Below the pieces are notes generated by a model. The model saw only the letters and a list, made by a program, of their open reading frames with translations, did no database searches and was not told where the DNA came from. This document shows, piece by piece, positions 4,967-6,733 of a stretch of DNA of 6,733 nt. A program made the position numbers and the translations under genes. Source of the stretch: JBBECF01 sp040881945. Lineage in GTDB: Bacteria; Pseudomonadota; Alphaproteobacteria; Dongiales; Dongiaceae. Each line of letters opens with the position of its first letter. The first letter of the stretch is position 1. The DNA lies in the NCBI GenBank assembly GCA_040881945.1, contig JBBECF010000050.1, forward strand, positions 1-6,733, read 5' to 3'.

Positions 4967-6061
4967 ATGGCGACGGCGGAAGACGCATTCGTTCGATTCA
5001 GCGAAGTCCAGAAGAGCTATGACGGCGAGACCCTCGTCGTCAAAGACTTGAATCTCGCCATCCGGCGCGGCGAGTTTCTTACCCTTCTCGGGCCGTCCGG
5101 ATCGGGCAAGACGACGACCCTGATGATGCTCGCCGGATTCGAGGTGCCGACGCACGGGCGCATCCAGCTCGACGGCCGGCCGATCGACAACGTGCCGCCG
5201 CACCGGCGCGAGATCGGCATGGTGTTCCAGAACTACGCCCTGTTCCCGCACATGACGGTCGACGAGAACCTCGCCTTCCCGTTGCAGGTGCGCAAGCTGC
5301 CGAAGGCGGAGATCGAGGCCAAGATCCGCCGCGCCCTCGACATGGTGCAGCTTACCGATTTCGCCAAACGCCGGCCGGCGCAGCTGTCCGGCGGACAGCA
5401 GCAGCGCGTCGCGCTGGCGCGCGCGCTCGTCTTCGAGCCCAAGCTGGTGCTGATGGACGAGCCGCTCGGCGCGCTCGACAAGCAGCTCCGCGAGCAGATG
5501 CAGCTCGAGATCAAGCACATCCACCAGAACCTCGGCGTCACCGTGGTCTACGTCACGCACGACCAGAGCGAGGCGTTGACCATGTCGGACCGCATCGCCG
5601 TGTTCAACGACGGGTCGATCCAGCAGCTCGCCCTGCCCGGCGACCTGTACGAGCGACCGCAGAATTCGTTCGTCGCCCAGTTCATCGGCGAGAACAACAG
5701 GCTGCCCGGCCGGGTCGTGGCGATGAACGGGTCGGGCTGCCGGGTCGAGATCGCCGGCGGCGCCGTCATCGAGGCGCTGGCTGTCAACGTCGAGACCGTG
5801 GGCGAGCCGACGACCCTGTCGCTGCGGCCCGAACGGGTCCGCATCGACCCCGCGAACGGGAGCTGCCCCAACGTCTTTCCGGCCCGCGTCGAGGAGCTGA
5901 TCTATCTCGGCGACCACATCCGCGCGCGCTTGTCGGTCTGCGGGTGCAGCGACTTCGTGATCAAGGTGCCGAACTCGGAGGGCACGCCGCGACTGAGCGC
6001 CGGCGCGACGATCTCGGTCGGCTGGAAGCGGGAGGATTGCCGGGCGCTCGACGCCAAGTGA
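4967..6061 (+). CDS. Polyamine-type ABC transporter ATP-binding protein (PotA family)
   Basis: Cytoplasmic ATPase that would power import of a polyamine or similar small cation. It has 364 residues, as usual for PotA-like proteins. The nucleotide-binding domain (about 8-240) shows Walker A 'GPSGSGKTT' (42-50), the Q-loop Q88 in 'MVFQNYALFPHMTV', the signature 'LSGGQQQRVALARAL' (140-154), Walker B 'LVLMDEPLGALD' (160-171) with E165, and the switch histidine H198 in 'VTHDQSEA'. The C-terminal part (about 245-360), including 'SLRPERVRI' (285-293) and 'GDHIRARL', is the TOBE-type regulatory domain. All catalytic residues are present. The ATG at 4967 is the only reasonable start; its ribosome binding site is weak (GGAG at 4950, 13 bases upstream), which may mean reduced translation. 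The adjacent PotD-like gene and aminotransferase support polyamine use, but related iron, sulphate and spermidine importers share this ATPase fold. Confidence 0.95.
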   Translation: MATAEDAFVRFSEVQKSYDGETLVVKDLNLAIRRGEFLTLLGPSGSGKTTTLMMLAGFEVPTHGRIQLDGRPIDNVPPHRREIGMVFQNYALFPHMTVDENLAFPLQVRKLPKAEIEAKIRRALDMVQLTDFAKRRPAQLSGGQQQRVALARALVFEPKLVLMDEPLGALDKQLREQMQLEIKHIHQNLGVTVVYVTHDQSEALTMSDRIAVFNDGSIQQLALPGDLYERPQNSFVAQFIGENNRLPGRVVAMNGSGCRVEIAGGAVIEALAVNVETVGEPTTLSLRPERVRIDPANGSCPNVFPARVEELIYLGDHIRARLSVCGCSDFVIKVPNSEGTPRLSAGATISVGWKREDCRALDAK

Positions 6062-6079
6062 GGCAGGCTCGAAGGGCGC

Positions 6080-6149
6080 CGTCCCGGCCCGCGCGCCAAG
6101 ATCGGGACGAACGACGAGAATGACGTGCAACCGCCGGCGTAAGGCCGGC
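6080..6149 (+). promoter_or_regulatory. Intercistronic hairpins between ATPase and binding-protein genes
   Basis: Two inverted repeats lie in the 109-base gap: CGTCCCG/CGGGACG (6080-6086 with 6103-6109, 16-base loop) and GCCGGC/GCCGGC (6133-6138 with 6144-6149, loop GTAAG). Neither is followed by a T-tract, so they are not clear terminators. In ABC operons such hairpins often adjust the relative amount of the binding-protein message. That role is an inference here. Confidence 0.35.
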
Positions 6150-6170
6150 ACAGCAGGGAGAAGACGAGCA

Positions 6171-6733
6171 ATGAAAACGAAGCTGGCATTGACCGGCTTG
6201 GTCGCGGCGGGCGCCGCGGCCATGACGCTGGGTGCCGCCGCGCCGGCGGCGGCCGAGGAATCGTTGACCATCGTGTCCTGGGGCGGCGCCTATTCCGACA
6301 GCCAGCGCGAGGCCTACTACAAGCCCTTCGCGAAGGAGTTCGGAGTCAAGATCGTCGAAGAGGAGTACAACGACGAAATCGCCAAGATCCGCGCCATGGT
6401 CGAGGCCAAGGACATCACCTGGGACGTGATCGACGTCGACATGGACACCGCGCTCCAGGGCTGCGACGAGGGCATCTTCGAGACCCTCGACTACGGCAAG
6501 ATCGGCGACCGGTCGAAGTTCGTCGTGCCCTCGGCCACCGATTGCGCCGTCGGCACGATCGTCTATGCGACGATCTTCGCCTATGACGCCGACAAGCTGA
6601 CGGATGGCCCGACCAAGATCGGCGACCTGTTCGATCTCGCGAAGTTCCCGGGCAAGCGGGCCCTGCAGAAGAGCCCGTTCGTCAATCTCGAATGGGCGCT
6701 GATCGCCGACGGCGTCCCGGCGGCGGAGGTCTA
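6171..6733 (+). CDS. Periplasmic PotD/PotF-type solute-binding protein (5' part, truncated by window)
   Basis: The first 187 codons of an extracellular solute-binding protein that would capture a polyamine-like substrate and deliver it to the inner-membrane complex. The N terminus MKTKLALTGLVAAGAAAMTL and the following Ala-rich stretch form a clear Sec signal peptide, with probable cleavage after AAA at residue 28. The mature part starts 'ESLTIVSWGGAYSDSQREAY', the usual first strand and ligand-loop of the bacterial solute-binding family 8 (PotD/PotF group). Further typical segments are 'DVIDVDMDTALQGCDEG', 'DYGKI', 'TDCAVGTIVYATIFAYDADKL' and 'KFPGKRALQKSP--NLEWALIADGV'. C98 and C125 sit where I expect a disulfide in this subgroup. 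The gene has an AGGGAG site (6155-6160), 10 bases before the ATG. Full family members have about 340-370 residues, so roughly half is missing at the window edge. The exact ligand cannot be read from this half. Confidence 0.93.
   Translation, partial: MKTKLALTGLVAAGAAAMTLGAAAPAAAEESLTIVSWGGAYSDSQREAYYKPFAKEFGVKIVEEEYNDEIAKIRAMVEAKDITWDVIDVDMDTALQGCDEGIFETLDYGKIGDRSKFVVPSATDCAVGTIVYATIFAYDADKLTDGPTKIGDLFDLAKFPGKRALQKSPFVNLEWALIADGVPAAEV

Noticed and set aside
4670..6271. 533-codon minus-strand open frame across the ATPase gene
   Set aside because: Antisense shadow in GC-rich DNA. It spans three genes and their gaps and shows no recognisable domain, while the plus strand encodes an intact ATPase with all motifs.

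Overview
The window reads as a high-GC alphaproteobacterial chromosome segment. The order is not determined; Rhodospirillales or Hyphomicrobiales would fit. Three things point this way: G/C-dominated third codon positions, several short intergenic palindromes of types I associate with alphaproteobacteria, and the protein families present. Six protein-coding genes are well supported. The one at the right edge is cut by the window.

Layout. Positions 1-381 hold no convincing gene. They contain at least four hairpin-forming palindromes, and the last one carries the only visible ribosome binding site of the first gene. Positions 382-2291 are two inner-membrane permeases of the dipeptide/oligopeptide (DppB/DppC) ABC type, joined by a 4-base ATGA overlap. 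Positions 2292-2447 are a non-coding gap filled mostly by a 99-bp imperfect inverted repeat (MITE-like). The gap is bracketed by an exact 25-bp direct repeat that covers the stop codons of the two convergent genes. Positions 2448-3080, minus strand, encode a YqgE/AlgH-family protein with an unusual signal-peptide-like N terminus. Positions 3081-3461 are a divergent intergenic region with an inverted pair of CTTCGACA-type repeats and a good sigma-70-like promoter. Positions 3462-4853 encode a PLP-dependent class III (omega) aminotransferase. Positions 4967-6061 encode a PotA-type polyamine-transporter ATPase, and 6171 to the end encode the start of a PotD/PotF-type periplasmic binding protein.

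How the genes work together. The right half looks like a polyamine uptake and catabolism module. The binding protein would capture a putrescine- or spermidine-like amine in the periplasm and the PotA-type ATPase would drive import. The inner-membrane permeases are expected just right of the window. The SpuC-like aminotransferase would start breakdown by removing the terminal amino group. The left half is the membrane part of a separate peptide- or nickel-type ABC importer whose binding protein and ATPases are not visible here.

I see no sign of an undescribed multi-gene system: no CRISPR, no defence or toxin cluster, no RNA gene, no phage or IS transposase. The most unusual material is in the intergenic DNA, above all the 25-bp direct repeat bracketing the hairpin element at the convergent stop codons.
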